Made by a program: the position numbers and the translations under genes. The notes beneath the pieces were generated by a model. That model was not told the origin of the DNA. It saw only the letters and a program-made list of their open reading frames with translations, and did no database searches. Positions 34,082-43,233 of a stretch of DNA of 44,125 bases are shown piece by piece. The DNA is from Methanocorpusculum sp. MCE (GTDB lineage Archaea > Halobacteriota > Methanomicrobia > Methanomicrobiales > Methanocorpusculaceae), in assembly GCA_003315675.1 (NCBI GenBank), contig NIZU01000105.1, positions 1 to 44,125 of the forward strand, read 5' to 3'. Every line of letters begins with the position of its first letter. Position 1 is the stretch's first letter.

Positions 34082-34084
34082 CCC

Positions 34085-34091
34085 TTTTTTT
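34085..34091 (+). terminator. T-run terminator
   Basis: Seven T starting 3 bp after the phosphatidyltransferase stop. It adjoins the left end of repeat element 2; a similar T-run faces it from the other side (34592-34599). Confidence 0.5.
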
Positions 34092-34098
34092 ATAAATA

Positions 34099-34586
34099 GG
34101 ACTTACGCGGTGTTTGTGTAACTCTAATTCGTAAAGGAGTTTTTTGGGTGTGGAAACATAAAAATAACCAACCGCGAATCGGCGCGAATCCGCCCTTCGG
34201 GCGAGAAGAATCGGATTTGCTATTCCTCACTTTCGCAATACAGCTTCGCTGTCTTGCTCATCCCTCATCGGGATCGTTCGGGCAAATCCTTTCGCCGCCC
34301 CAGCGGCTCCCGATAGTAATTTCTCCCCCCATTTTTCATTAAAAATACTCCCTAAATATTTCCTTCAGGAGGTGCCGGGGCACCGACAGGATTTGCCCGA
34401 ACGGTCCCGATGAAGGGACGAGCCGTCGTGGCTGAAAGACACGACGAGCGAGAGTGAGGATCAGCAAATCCGATTCGCCTCGCCCGAAGGGCGGATTCGC
34501 GCCGATTCGCGGTTGGTTTTATCTCATGTGTCCACACCCAGTACTACCCTTCCCAAATTGGATTGGGAATGACACCGCGTAACTCC
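34099..34586. repeat. Nested-hairpin repeat element, copy 2
   Basis: 488 bp bounded by GGACTTACGCGGTGT (34099-34113) and its complement with one mismatch (34572-34586). GGGTGTGG at 34146 pairs with CCACACCC ending near 34540. The main arms lie at about 34166-34312 and 34369-34519. Small hairpins occur at 34192-34202, 34241-34251, 34371-34384, 34424-34446 and 34482-34492. Compared with copy 1, linkers are conserved while hairpin stems differ, including paired changes. There is no credible ORF. It fills the gap between two convergent genes. Confidence 0.82.
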
Positions 34587-34591
34587 TATAT

Positions 34592-34599
34592 AAAAAAAA
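34592..34599 (-). terminator. T-run terminator of Nog1-like gene
   Basis: Eight A on the plus strand, read as eight T on the minus strand, 11 bp past the Nog1-like stop. Confidence 0.5.
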
Positions 34600-34609
34600 G
34601 TTTACCGGA

Positions 34610-35632
34610 TCAGAAATCGGTTTCCGATTCCTGTCTTCCCCCGCGGCGCCGCATTTCCGGCTGAGGGAGTTCGGCACGAATATCGACGGACTCTTCCACT
34701 TTTAACTCCTCGCGGAGACGGAGAAGCTCGGCAAGGACTTCCTCGACGCCTTCGCCCGATACGGTGGACATGTTGAAAAATCCGTCCACGCTTTTTACAT
34801 CCGATTTATTTACGACGGAGATCATCGGTACCGAAATGATTCCCCCGATCTCCTCACGGAGTTTCATCTGAGCCTCGAGTGAATATCCGCAGTTTTCGCT
34901 GGCGTCGATAACGAACAGAACCAGATCGGCAACGTAGACAAGAGCATTGAGTGCCTGTTTTTCAATTGCGTTTCGTTCCTCTTCCTTCCTGTCCAGAAGG
35001 CCCGGGGTGTCGATGAACTGGATCTTTCTTCTCCGCTCGGCGTTTCGGTGTCCGACGACGACGCCTTTGGTCGTAAAGGGATAGGAGGCAACCTCCGGTT
35101 CTCCGCTGGAGACCAGGCGGATGAAGGAGGATTTGCCCACGTTCGGATACCCGGCGACGACGATCGTAAACTCATCAGTACTGATCACGGGGAGTTTTCG
35201 AAGAACGTTTCTGACGTCGTTGAGATATCGGAGAGAATCGTCCGCCCGGTGAACGATCGAGGCAATGCGTGCAACTGCGCGTTTTCTTTCGATCTGCGTG
35301 TCGGTCCAGCGCATCCCTTTAGAGATGCCTGCCCCCACATCACGCACATTCTTTGCGGCCCAGCCCACCATACCCAGATTTTTCTTCAGGGCATCCATCC
35401 CGAACAAAATATCGCAAAGGTCCCGGTAAAACGGCGGCAGCTCTTCAAACTCGGGAAAACTCTGGATAATTACCACCAGTTTGTCATGCGCTGCCTGGGT
35501 GATCGCCCGGACAAAGTCCTCGTTTGCATGACGTTTATTTGTTTTTTCCCGCATTTTTCTCGAAGCACGACGGAAACTGCGGTCGAGCAGTTCGTCTGCT
35601 GTTGGAACGGTCGGGATTTTATCGAAGTACAT
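34610..35632 (-). CDS. Nog1-like GTPase (OBG-HflX superfamily)
   Basis: 340 aa. The N-terminal 160 residues form the helical Nog1 domain. The G domain then shows G1 GYPNVGKSS, G2 around the Thr in YPFTTKGVVVG, G3 DTPG and G4 NKSD. Eukaryotic Nog1 acts in 60S subunit maturation, and the archaeal protein probably has a similar ribosome assembly role. The C-terminus is a short Arg/Glu-rich tail. Transcribed alone; divergent from the HTH-CBS regulator 55 bp away. Confidence 0.92.
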   Translation of the reverse strand: MYFDKIPTVPTADELLDRSFRRASRKMREKTNKRHANEDFVRAITQAAHDKLVVIIQSFPEFEELPPFYRDLCDILFGMDALKKNLGMVGWAAKNVRDVGAGISKGMRWTDTQIERKRAVARIASIVHRADDSLRYLNDVRNVLRKLPVISTDEFTIVVAGYPNVGKSSFIRLVSSGEPEVASYPFTTKGVVVGHRNAERRRKIQFIDTPGLLDRKEEERNAIEKQALNALVYVADLVLFVIDASENCGYSLEAQMKLREEIGGIISVPMISVVNKSDVKSVDGFFNMSTVSGEGVEEVLAELLRLREELKVEESVDIRAELPQPEMRRRGGRQESETDF

Positions 35633-35687
35633 TTTTCATCCAATCCATTTGGTTTATTACTATAGCAATCAGAAAGAATCAGTGAGT

Positions 35688-36566
35688 ATGGATTTATCAC
35701 TAATTCAAAAAGATATCCTTATTACTCTTATCTCGCATTATCATCAATATTCGCATCCAATCAAGAGCGAGGTCATTGCAGATATCATTCGAAGGAATCC
35801 CGGAACGGTCAGAAACCAGATGCTGGCTCTCAAAGTGCTCGGACTCGTAGACGGAATTCCTGGTCCCAAAGGCGGATACCAGCCGACTGCACGTGCCTAT
35901 TCGGAACTGAATATTTCAACGGATTACTCGGAGAGTGAGGTAATCATTCAGAAGAACGGCGAGAGGGTCGAGGGTGTGCGCGTAAATGAGATCGCCTTCA
36001 CTACACTCACCCATGCTGATCTGTGTCATGCTCTGATCAAGATCATCGGAAATGTGAGATCGTTTGAGGTCGGCGACAAGATAACCATCGGCCCGACCCC
36101 GGTGAACAAACTGCTCATCAAAGGCGAAGTTTTCGGAAAGGATGAGATCAACAGTGCTCTATTGATTTCGACATCGGAGATGACCTCGCTGCCGAAAAAA
36201 CAGATCCGTGAATATATGAATTCCCCACTGATCTCGCTTGAACCGGATATGACATTGGCGTATGCGATGAAAACGTTTCTCCAGAGAAAGATCCACGGAG
36301 CTCCGGTTGTTGAAAACGGGACCCTGCTTGGAATCCTGACGATGACCGATATCGTTTCGGCACTGGACCGGGAGATGCCGACGACTTCCCTTGTGGCCGA
36401 TGTGATGGTCACGAGAGTCATAACGATGCCCGGAGACATGCGGCTGTATGAAGTAATCAAGCAGTTCAAGGAACAGCATGTTGGAAGGGTGATCGTTACC
36501 GAGGATGAAATGCCGATCGGCATTCTCACGCATTCGGATATCATCCAGGTGTTCCCCTCATTATAA
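35688..36566 (+). CDS. Winged-helix regulator with two CBS domains
   Basis: 292 aa. The N-terminal winged helix (SLIQKDILITLISHY, EVIADIIRRNPGTVRNQM, GLVDGIPGPKGGY) binds DNA. A middle beta-rich segment follows, then two CBS motifs (MNSPLISLEPDMTLAYAM...GILTMTDIV; MVTRVITMPGDMRLYEVI...GILTHSDII), which usually sense adenosine nucleotides or SAM. Such HTH-CBS proteins are common in methanogens and are candidate energy-state regulators. The frame opens with TTG at 35649, but ATG 35688 (MDLSLIQKD) matches the domain start. TTTATTAC about 35 bp upstream may be the TATA box. Confidence 0.88.
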   Translation: MDLSLIQKDILITLISHYHQYSHPIKSEVIADIIRRNPGTVRNQMLALKVLGLVDGIPGPKGGYQPTARAYSELNISTDYSESEVIIQKNGERVEGVRVNEIAFTTLTHADLCHALIKIIGNVRSFEVGDKITIGPTPVNKLLIKGEVFGKDEINSALLISTSEMTSLPKKQIREYMNSPLISLEPDMTLAYAMKTFLQRKIHGAPVVENGTLLGILTMTDIVSALDREMPTTSLVADVMVTRVITMPGDMRLYEVIKQFKEQHVGRVIVTEDEMPIGILTHSDIIQVFPSL

Positions 36567-36625
36567 ATGCAGGACTTATACAAACGGATAAATACTAGCT
36601 TGTCAAACTTTAAAGCTGATTAATC

Positions 36626-36877
36626 ATGCAGAGTGAGCAGTTTACCCATAATATCCGGCGAAAGCGCGTGATGAGCACCGATGGCAAGATCATCGGACAG
36701 ATCAAAAACGTTACCTTCGATGCGCCGACCGGGCAGCTGAGGGCGCTTGTAATCCGCCCCGACGCTGGTTTTGATACTACCGGTTATAAACTTGAAAACG
36801 ATGCAATTACCCTGCCGTTTGAAGCCGTGAAGGATATCACGGACTTTATTGTGGTCGACAGGTATATGCTTCGCTGA
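36626..36877 (+). CDS. PRC-barrel domain protein
   Basis: 83 aa forming a single PRC barrel (KRVMSTDGKIIGQIKNVTFDAPTGQLRALVIRP, DAITLPFEAVKDITDFIVVD). Archaeal PRC-barrel proteins include RNA metabolism and cell division (CdpB-like) factors; which applies here cannot be told. It lies 59 bp after the HTH-CBS gene, with GATAAATACTAG upstream as a possible TATA box of its own. Confidence 0.85.
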   Translation: MQSEQFTHNIRRKRVMSTDGKIIGQIKNVTFDAPTGQLRALVIRPDAGFDTTGYKLENDAITLPFEAVKDITDFIVVDRYMLR

Positions 36878-36902
36878 AAACGTTTAACCCCTCACTCCTT
36901 TT

Positions 36903-37583
36903 TTAAAAGTATGTACGCAGAGCCTGGGCCGTACCTTCACCGTATGATTTTTCCATAACATGGCCGGCTGCTTTTTTTGCCTCGGGAGAGGCATTTGCCG
37001 GAGCTACGGAAATCCCGCCGAGTTTCAGCATCGATACGTCGTTGACGGAGTCTCCGGCAACCAGAAAATCCGAAGGCGTAAGCCCCATCTGTTCCGCCAG
37101 TTTTTCGAAGGCTGCACCCTTGGTTATTCCCGGGACCTGAAGGTGGATGGCAAATCCCGTATCGATGACAACGACCGGCATGTCTTTGAGGATCTCTGTG
37201 ACGGTTTCCGTTGGCGCATCCCGGGAAAATGCGATGTCGGAATCACGGTATCTGTTGCTGAAAAGACGAAGGGCATCTCCTTTCGGCTGAAGTTCGTCCA
37301 CAACTTTCTGATATGCCGCAAGGCAGAGCTCCTGGTTTCCGGAAACCTGCTTTTTGCCGAGGTAACCAAGACGGTACACGCCCCCGTTTTCAGCGATGAT
37401 GGTACCATCCGTTCCGATCATGTGGGAAAAAGCATCCAGAAAACAGAGCGTGTTGCCCGACGCAAGTATGATCGGGATACCGTTATCAAGAAGTCTCCGC
37501 ATCTCTTCGACAACGTCCGTTGATAATCTGCGGCGGTCATCCGTTAACGTGCCGTCGATATCTGTGATAAAGGCCCTGGGCAT
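36903..37583 (-). CDS. pgp: Phosphoglycolate phosphatase (HAD superfamily, archaeal type)
   Basis: 226-aa Cof-type HAD phosphatase. The nucleophile motif TDIDGTLTDD gives Asp8 and Asp10, ILASGN is motif II, and GDSVNDVSML is motif IV; a C2-type cap lies between. The family hydrolyses 2-phosphoglycolate; sucrose- or mannosyl-phosphate phosphatase relatives look similar. It lies 20 bp downstream of radA in the same direction and may be co-transcribed with it. Confidence 0.88.
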   Translation of the reverse strand: MPRAFITDIDGTLTDDRRRLSTDVVEEMRRLLDNGIPIILASGNTLCFLDAFSHMIGTDGTIIAENGGVYRLGYLGKKQVSGNQELCLAAYQKVVDELQPKGDALRLFSNRYRDSDIAFSRDAPTETVTEILKDMPVVVIDTGFAIHLQVPGITKGAAFEKLAEQMGLTPSDFLVAGDSVNDVSMLKLGGISVAPANASPEAKKAAGHVMEKSYGEGTAQALRTYF

Positions 37584-37603
37584 GATTAAAAATAGTATTG
37601 GGG

Positions 37604-38593
37604 TCAGCAGGGTTTGATACCTGCGGTTTCGACCATGAATGTCGCTTCGCCTTCGGGGAGGTTGGGACTGTCCACGAGTCTTGCGATACGTTTGCCGGCT
37701 TTGCTCTTTCTGAGATAGACACGGTAGGTTGCCGTGTGGCCGACGATGTTTCCGCCGATCGGTTTGGTCGGGTCCCCGAAGAGAAGACCGGGGTTTGCCA
37801 TGACCTGATTTGTCACTAAAGCGACCGCATTCAGATCATCGACCAGCTTGAAGAGATCGTGCATGTGCCGATTAAGTTTCTGCTGCCTGCCGGCTAACGT
37901 TCCGCGTCCGGCATATTCCGAACGGAAGAGACTTGTCAGGGAATCGATGATGACGAGTTTGACCGGGAGGCCCGATGCTGTAAGTTCGTTGGACAGTTCT
38001 CTGGCAGCGTCGATCAGGAGCATCTGGTGATCCGATGAGTGGGCGCGTGCCACGTGGATATTTGCGAGGAACTCGTCAGGCGTGGGAATGGTGTATCCTT
38101 CCGGAAGGTCGGCGAGTTCCAGACCTTCGGCCATCTGCTCGATACGCTCGGGGCGGAAGGTATTTTCCGTGTCGATGTACAGGCAGCTGCCGCCGAGTCC
38201 TCCAAGCTCCCGCGGGAGCTGGCAGTTGATTGCAAGCTGATGAGCGATCTGGGATTTTCCAGAACCGAATTCCCCGTAGAGTTCGGTAATTGCCTGGGTC
38301 TCAAGACCTCCGCCGAACAGTTCATCTATCTCCGGGACAAGGGTTTTGAGTTTGAGAACATCCTGTCTCCTGGCGAGGATATCGGTCCCGGTTTTAAATC
38401 CGCCGATGTCGGCCATCTCGCGGGCTGCTTTGATGATCTTTTTCGTTGTGGACTCGCCAAGCTCGGCAGCTTCTGCGAGATCCACTGGCGTTGCCGTCGC
38501 GATGCTTTCGACCGTGATGTAGCCGGCGTCACGCAGCCGGTCGGCGGTTGCCGGTCCTACTCCCGGGATTTCTTCAATATCAAGTGCAGTCAT
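37604..38593 (-). CDS. radA: DNA repair and recombination protein RadA
   Basis: 329-aa recombinase that forms filaments on ssDNA and drives strand exchange. The N-terminal helix-hairpin-helix ([19 protein letters not shown]) is followed by the polymerisation region near GGFKTG, Walker A GEFGSGKS at 107-114, and Walker [11 protein letters not shown]. Loop residues [13 protein letters not shown] are conserved. The ATG at 38593 is supported by AGGAGA 9 nt upstream; a longer frame to 38701 runs through the promoter and is not real. The promoter (38644-38679) shares a 21-bp element with the mrfB-like operon. Confidence 0.96.
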   Translation of the reverse strand: MTALDIEEIPGVGPATADRLRDAGYITVESIATATPVDLAEAAELGESTTKKIIKAAREMADIGGFKTGTDILARRQDVLKLKTLVPEIDELFGGGLETQAITELYGEFGSGKSQIAHQLAINCQLPRELGGLGGSCLYIDTENTFRPERIEQMAEGLELADLPEGYTIPTPDEFLANIHVARAHSSDHQMLLIDAARELSNELTASGLPVKLVIIDSLTSLFRSEYAGRGTLAGRQQKLNRHMHDLFKLVDDLNAVALVTNQVMANPGLLFGDPTKPIGGNIVGHTATYRVYLRKSKAGKRIARLVDSPNLPEGEATFMVETAGIKPC

Positions 38594-38643
38594 ATCTTCT
38601 TGTTCTCCTGTTTTTTCAGATATACTAATACATCGGCACAGAG

Positions 38644-38679
38644 CCATATAAACCCCTAACCGCGCGGTGCGATAATGCC
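38644..38679 (-). promoter_or_regulatory. radA promoter with shared repair-gene element
   Basis: The minus-strand TATA box TTTATATGG corresponds to 38644-38652. At 38659-38679 is a 21-bp sequence identical to 6877-6897, starting with the palindrome ACCGCGCGGT (38659-38668). Element and TATA box have the same spacing at both sites. The expected radA transcript start is near 38620, giving a leader of about 25-30 nt. Confidence 0.7.
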
Positions 38680-38798
38680 ATGCCAACGCGCATAAACCCA
38701 CATCTCACTCAGAGAGATGCCGTTTTATTTTGGTATTTTTTCATCGCTTTGCGCACTGCTCCGATATCCTTATACCCGTCTTTGACCCATCTATCGGT

Positions 38799-38984
38799 AT
38801 GGCCGAAAAAAACAATGAAGAATACAAAAATGCCCTCCTTGACATGGCTGGTGATATCGCAGGCAACCCCCTCGTTAAACCAATCATTGACCAGCTCGTG
38901 TATGATTTTATCCGATCGCCGGAATGCAAAAAGGCGTTCGGCGAATACGCCAAACGAAAGATCACCGACAAACTTGGATTATAA
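38799..38984 (+). CDS. Small helical protein, unknown function
   Basis: 61 aa from the ATG at 38799 (MAEKNNEEYKNALLDMAGD), ending with YAKRKITDKLGL. It is charged, predicted largely helical, and has one Cys. A TATA-like ATATCCTTATAC lies about 30 bp upstream, suggesting a leaderless mRNA. It is divergent from radA and its last 6 bp overlap the end of the RPA-like gene. The amino acid make-up and clean start favour a real gene, but no family is recognised. Confidence 0.55.
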   Translation: MAEKNNEEYKNALLDMAGDIAGNPLVKPIIDQLVYDFIRSPECKKAFGEYAKRKITDKLGL

Positions 38985-40250
38985 TAGAGGTGAAAGCCGC
39001 AAAACAAGCGGAGCGGGATCCGTGGTCTGAACATTACTATTCGTCACCTTGATCCTTCCGTTTTGCGAAACGCCGTCTACTACCGCAATCATGCCGGGTT
39101 CAGGAACCTGATCGCCAAGAAGTATCCAGACCTCGTTGCCGTCATCGAGTGAAAGGCCTTCGGGCCGCAAAATCACCATGCCGGTTACCGAAATATTCTC
39201 CCCGGGGGGGGTGACGGTTTGAATCATCGAACCGCGGCCAACGGAAAGCTCCAGCTCCACGTAACGATTCAGTTTGGCAGCGGCGTTGATCACCTGCACC
39301 AAATCCCCCAGCAAAAAGAGGGTGTCCGCAGCATCACCCCATACAGCCGCATTAACACTGCCGGCAGAAGAGCCGCGTATGGTAATATTTCTGACACGCG
39401 ATTCTGTTCCGCGGCGGGTGATGAAGGACCTGACATCGGAGACTGATGTCACGACACCGGTGACAACCGGGTTTGGTCCTTCGCTCACTTCGGACGCATC
39501 CCGGGTGAGGACCTCGATCTCATCAGAGAGGATGCGGATCTCGGCCGAGTCGGAGACAACATACTCAACGATGCCCTCATCTTCTTTTCTCTGCACGCCG
39601 GAGATCGAGACGCAGGACCCGGTATCCACATCGGCAAACAGTTCCGGGGCCCAGCTGACCAGCCGTGCAGTCCCGGAAGCGTCCCCTATAATAAACTCCT
39701 GCAGAAACGAGGATGTCCCGTCACGACGGACGATCTCCTTCATCTCGAAAGCGGCAAGGATCTTGACGGTAAGCGGAGCGGCCATCACTTCTGACTTGGG
39801 CGGTTTCTTCGTCTCGACGATCGTCACCTGACTTTCCCGAAGAGCAAGACAGGCCGCCTCTTTCTTTCCGGGGCGTGGTTTGGCGATCACCTCGATCACT
39901 GACCCGACCTCCAGTTCAGATGCCGCCTCTGCCCGTTCATCCCAGAGACTCAGAGTCACCGTTCCTGTGGGGTCGCCGAGAATGATCGATGCAACGAGTC
40001 CGGGAGGTTCTCCTTCACGGGTAAACTCACGCGGCGGTTTGATTTCAAGAATTTTCCCGAAAAAAGAGACGATGGAGGTTTTGGCCGTTGGAATCTCGCC
40101 AATTTTTATATGGCTTCGTCCAAGCTCGTCCACGACCATCATCGCGGCCGTGACCTCGTCCACCAGCCCGCCAAGAGAGGCGGATTTTTGGTCCACACGC
40201 TCATCGAATGCTTCCTTGCTGAGCAGATCAGAGACGAGCGCGTAATGCAT
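38979..40250 (-). CDS. RPA-like single-stranded DNA-binding protein
   Basis: 423 aa with three or four OB folds: near residues 55-160 (KILEIKPPREFTR, GTVTLSLWDE), 165-260 (FIIGDASGTARLVSWAPEL), 270-350 (NITIRGSSAGSVNAAVWGD) and a shorter C-terminal one. The repeating G-x-x-x-(L/A)-x-x-W pattern marks each fold. No zinc finger is present, which fits the RPA1-type proteins of methanogens. It coats ssDNA during replication, repair and recombination. The start ATG at 40250 is 2 bp from the lysA stop; the longer frame overlapping lysA is not supported. Confidence 0.88.
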   Translation of the reverse strand: MHYALVSDLLSKEAFDERVDQKSASLGGLVDEVTAAMMVVDELGRSHIKIGEIPTAKTSIVSFFGKILEIKPPREFTREGEPPGLVASIILGDPTGTVTLSLWDERAEAASELEVGSVIEVIAKPRPGKKEAACLALRESQVTIVETKKPPKSEVMAAPLTVKILAAFEMKEIVRRDGTSSFLQEFIIGDASGTARLVSWAPELFADVDTGSCVSISGVQRKEDEGIVEYVVSDSAEIRILSDEIEVLTRDASEVSEGPNPVVTGVVTSVSDVRSFITRRGTESRVRNITIRGSSAGSVNAAVWGDAADTLFLLGDLVQVINAAAKLNRYVELELSVGRGSMIQTVTPPGENISVTGMVILRPEGLSLDDGNEVWILLGDQVPEPGMIAVVDGVSQNGRIKVTNSNVQTTDPAPLVLRLSPLL

Positions 40251-40252
40251 TG

Positions 40253-41554
40253 TTATTTTCTGTGCCAGGAAGGGGTGACGACGCAGCTGGTCATTTCCTC
40301 GTAAGTCTCGGCCCGGCGCATAAGTTCTGCTTTGTCGCCGTTCACTAAAACCTCGGGACACCGGGGACGGGAGTTGTACTGGGATGACATCGAATAACCG
40401 TATGCTCCTGCATCCAAAACCGCGATAAGATCGCCGGCAGCGACTGACGGGAGCGCCCGGTCGGCTGCAAAGATATCTCCGGTTTCACAGATGGGGCCGG
40501 TGATCGTGTAGGTCCCATCTGCGGGCTTGTCCGCTTTGTTTGCTACGACGACCTCGTGCCAGGAGTCGTACATCGCCTGACGGATCAGGAGATTGAACCC
40601 GGCATCGACGTTTACAAAGGTCTTGTGGACCTTTTTCACGGAGTTGACGCGGGTTAAGAGGATCGCCGACTCGCCGACCATCCATCTGCCGGGCTCGACC
40701 CAGAATGCGGGTGAGATGCCGGCCTTTTTGCATCCTTCAAGGAATACCGGCATAACGGCGGCCGCATACTCCTCGGGGGTTGGGGCTTTGTCAACAGTTC
40801 CTTCGCGGTGATACGGGATGCCGAGTCCTCCGCCGAAGTCGATAAACTCGAGTTTGACGCCGATCTTCGTGACCTCGCCGGCCACTTTCATGATGACGCC
40901 GCAGGCGATTGCGAAAGGTTCGACTTCGAGGATCTGGGAACCTATGTGACAGTGCATGCCGACAGGGATCACATACTCCAGGGAGAGGGCTTCGCGGTAT
41001 GCTTCCAGAATCATCTCGGCAGGGATGCCGAACTTACTGTTTTTGATACCGGTGGCGATCTTCGGGTGCGTCGGGACAATGATCTCGGGATTGACACGGA
41101 ATCCGATCTTGACGGTCTTTTTGAGCTCTTTTGAGATCGCATCGATCTGACGAAGCTCGTCGACCGAGTCGACCGAAATCATGATGTCTTTTTCGATCGC
41201 TGCGCGAAGATCGGCTTCGGTCTTCGAACTGCCGTTAAAGAGCAGGATCCCTGCAGGAATCCCTGCTTCAAGGGCGGTACGCATCTCGCCGAGCGAGAAG
41301 ATATCTGCGCCGGCCCCTTCGCGTGCAAGCGACTGGATGATCACGGGATTTTCGTTTGCCTTTGCGGCGTAGAGAAGCTGGACGTTGTCTGTGTACTTCT
41401 TCAGTGCCGCCTCATAGCGTCTGAAGTTTCCGGTCACGTGATTTTCGTTCGTGACGTACAGCGGGGTCCCGAACTTTTCCGCAAGAGAGACGCAGTCTGC
41501 GCCCCCGCAGAAAAGGTGACCGCCGCTCACCGAGAGAGACTCTGGAAGGTGCAT
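40253..41554 (-). CDS. lysA: Diaminopimelate decarboxylase
   Basis: 433-aa PLP enzyme of the alanine racemase fold, converting meso-diaminopimelate to lysine. The PLP Lys is in LLYAAKANENP; HCHIGSQ, the glycine-rich FGGGLGIPY, EPGRWMVG and the catalytic Cys in ICETGDIFA are all present. It starts 1 bp after dapL, so the two make a lysine operon that continues into the RPA gene. Confidence 0.96.
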   Translation of the reverse strand: MHLPESLSVSGGHLFCGGADCVSLAEKFGTPLYVTNENHVTGNFRRYEAALKKYTDNVQLLYAAKANENPVIIQSLAREGAGADIFSLGEMRTALEAGIPAGILLFNGSSKTEADLRAAIEKDIMISVDSVDELRQIDAISKELKKTVKIGFRVNPEIIVPTHPKIATGIKNSKFGIPAEMILEAYREALSLEYVIPVGMHCHIGSQILEVEPFAIACGVIMKVAGEVTKIGVKLEFIDFGGGLGIPYHREGTVDKAPTPEEYAAAVMPVFLEGCKKAGISPAFWVEPGRWMVGESAILLTRVNSVKKVHKTFVNVDAGFNLLIRQAMYDSWHEVVVANKADKPADGTYTITGPICETGDIFAADRALPSVAAGDLIAVLDAGAYGYSMSSQYNSRPRCPEVLVNGDKAELMRRAETYEEMTSCVVTPSWHRK

Positions 41555-41555
41555 G

Positions 41556-42710
41556 TTATCCTCTGATGCCGCATTTGTTCATGCGGTCAATTGCTTCATT
41601 GATTCTGTCGACGGGACGGGTCATGGCAAAGCGGATGTATCCTGCTCCGGATGCGCCGAAGCCGGTTCCGAGGGTTACGACGATTCCTGCTTCATTGATC
41701 ATTTTTGCAACGAACGCTACCGAGTCGGGCACCTTCATCCATACGTAGAAGGATGCTTTCGGGGACGTTACCTCGAAACCGAGCGACCGAAGACCGGATA
41801 CGAGTGCGTCGCGGCGTTCCTTGTACACGGCACATGCCTGATCGATACAGTCCTGGGGGCCTGTCAGAGCAACGATCGATGCACGCTGGATTGCATCGAA
41901 TACGCCCGAGTCGATGTTGGTCTTGACTCTGCCGAATGATTCGATAAGTCCTGCATTTCCAACACACATGCCGATACGCCAGCCGGTCATGTTGTAGGTT
42001 TTGGAAAGCGAGTGGGTCTCAAGTCCGACGTCCATGGCGCCTTTTGCCTCGAGGAAGGATGGGGCTTTGTAGCCGTCGAAGGAGATCTCCGAGTAGGCGT
42101 TGTCGTGAACGACGATGATGTCGTTGTCTTTCGCGAAATCAACGGTCTCTTCGAAGAAATCTATGGAGACAACCGCACCTGTCGGGTTGTTCGGGTAGCC
42201 GATGAACATGAGTTTTGCATTTTTCAGAACATCCTTTGGAATAGCGGAGTAGTCCGGAAGGAAGTTGTTCTTCTCGAGAAGCGGCATCGGGTGGCATTTT
42301 CCCTCGGCAAAGAGCGTAGAGGTTTTGTAAACCGGATATCCTGGGTCGGATACGAGGACGTAATCCCCGGGATTGACGAATGCCTCGGGGATGTGGGCAA
42401 TCCCCTCTTTGGATCCGATCAAGGCAAGGACCTCTTTTTTCGGGTCGAGCTTCACGCCGAAACGTCTGTCATACCAGGCGGCGACCGCCTGCCTGTACTC
42501 GAGCATTCCTAAGTAGTCTGGATAATGATGTGTTGCAGAATCCCTGGCGGCTTCACATAACGCATCAACAATATGCTTCGGCGTCGGTAAATCCGAGTCC
42601 CCCACACCAAGATCGATCAAATCAACACCCTCGGCACGCTTCTGTGCCTTCAATGCATCTATCTGGGCAAAAAGATACGGAGGTAAATTGTCAAGCCGTT
42701 TTGCGTACAT
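41556..42710 (-). CDS. dapL: LL-diaminopimelate aminotransferase
   Basis: 384-aa fold type I aminotransferase making LL-diaminopimelate from tetrahydrodipicolinate in one step. LIDLGVGDSDLPTP, GYPNNPTGAVV, and the PLP Lys in SLSKTYNMTGWRIG are clear. DapL is the usual route in methanogens; the linkage to lysA supports this over a generic aspartate aminotransferase. A minus-strand TATA-like TTAATTTATT lies about 25-35 bp upstream of the ATG. Confidence 0.92.
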   Translation of the reverse strand: MYAKRLDNLPPYLFAQIDALKAQKRAEGVDLIDLGVGDSDLPTPKHIVDALCEAARDSATHHYPDYLGMLEYRQAVAAWYDRRFGVKLDPKKEVLALIGSKEGIAHIPEAFVNPGDYVLVSDPGYPVYKTSTLFAEGKCHPMPLLEKNNFLPDYSAIPKDVLKNAKLMFIGYPNNPTGAVVSIDFFEETVDFAKDNDIIVVHDNAYSEISFDGYKAPSFLEAKGAMDVGLETHSLSKTYNMTGWRIGMCVGNAGLIESFGRVKTNIDSGVFDAIQRASIVALTGPQDCIDQACAVYKERRDALVSGLRSLGFEVTSPKASFYVWMKVPDSVAFVAKMINEAGIVVTLGTGFGASGAGYIRFAMTRPVDRINEAIDRMNKCGIRG

Positions 42711-42954
42711 CGCATTAATATTGAACGTGCAAATAAATTAAGACGTTTGTCGGGGGATTGACGATCGCGATAATCCAAGTGCAAACAATGAATAATGCCT
42801 AAAAGTCAGGCTCCTTTTTTGAGACATTTGCGAGAGGGCGGGGAGAGCGGGCAAAACTCTGACTAAGTATTCTGAAAAAGAAAAAAATGAGAGAATTTCT
42901 AACAACCTTTTTTTTGACAGAAAGTACTTTCTTTTCGTACGTTGAGTAGTATGT

Positions 42955-43233
42955 ATGGGGACTTTCAGCAGCTTTGGTCTCAACCAGGCATATCACGAAC
43001 GTTATGAAAAACTTGGCGACCGTCTCTCCGACGTTGGTAAAACACTTGATTGGGATGTGTTTCGCCCTCTTCTTGAATCCATGTATGCAAATAAATCCGG
43101 CAAGGGCGGTCATCCCAATGTCGATGTCATACTTATGTTCAAGATTCAGCTTCTGGAAGTCTGGTATAATCTGTCTGATCTCGCCGTTGAACGTGAAATT
43201 TATGATCGTCTTTCTTTTTGGCATGGTAAGTGA
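42955..43233 (+). CDS. IS5-like transposase, N-terminal part (ORF A, right copy)
   Basis: Identical in protein sequence to the left copy (92 aa). The single difference in this part (mirror of 941) is silent. It ends TGA at 43231-43233, overlapping the GTG at 43230 of ORF B. Confidence 0.75.
   Translation: MGTFSSFGLNQAYHERYEKLGDRLSDVGKTLDWDVFRPLLESMYANKSGKGGHPNVDVILMFKIQLLEVWYNLSDLAVEREIYDRLSFWHGK

Noticed and set aside
42757..42780. Third copy of the repair-promoter element upstream of the right IS
   Set aside because: Only GCGATAAT matches; the palindrome ACCGCGCGGT is absent.
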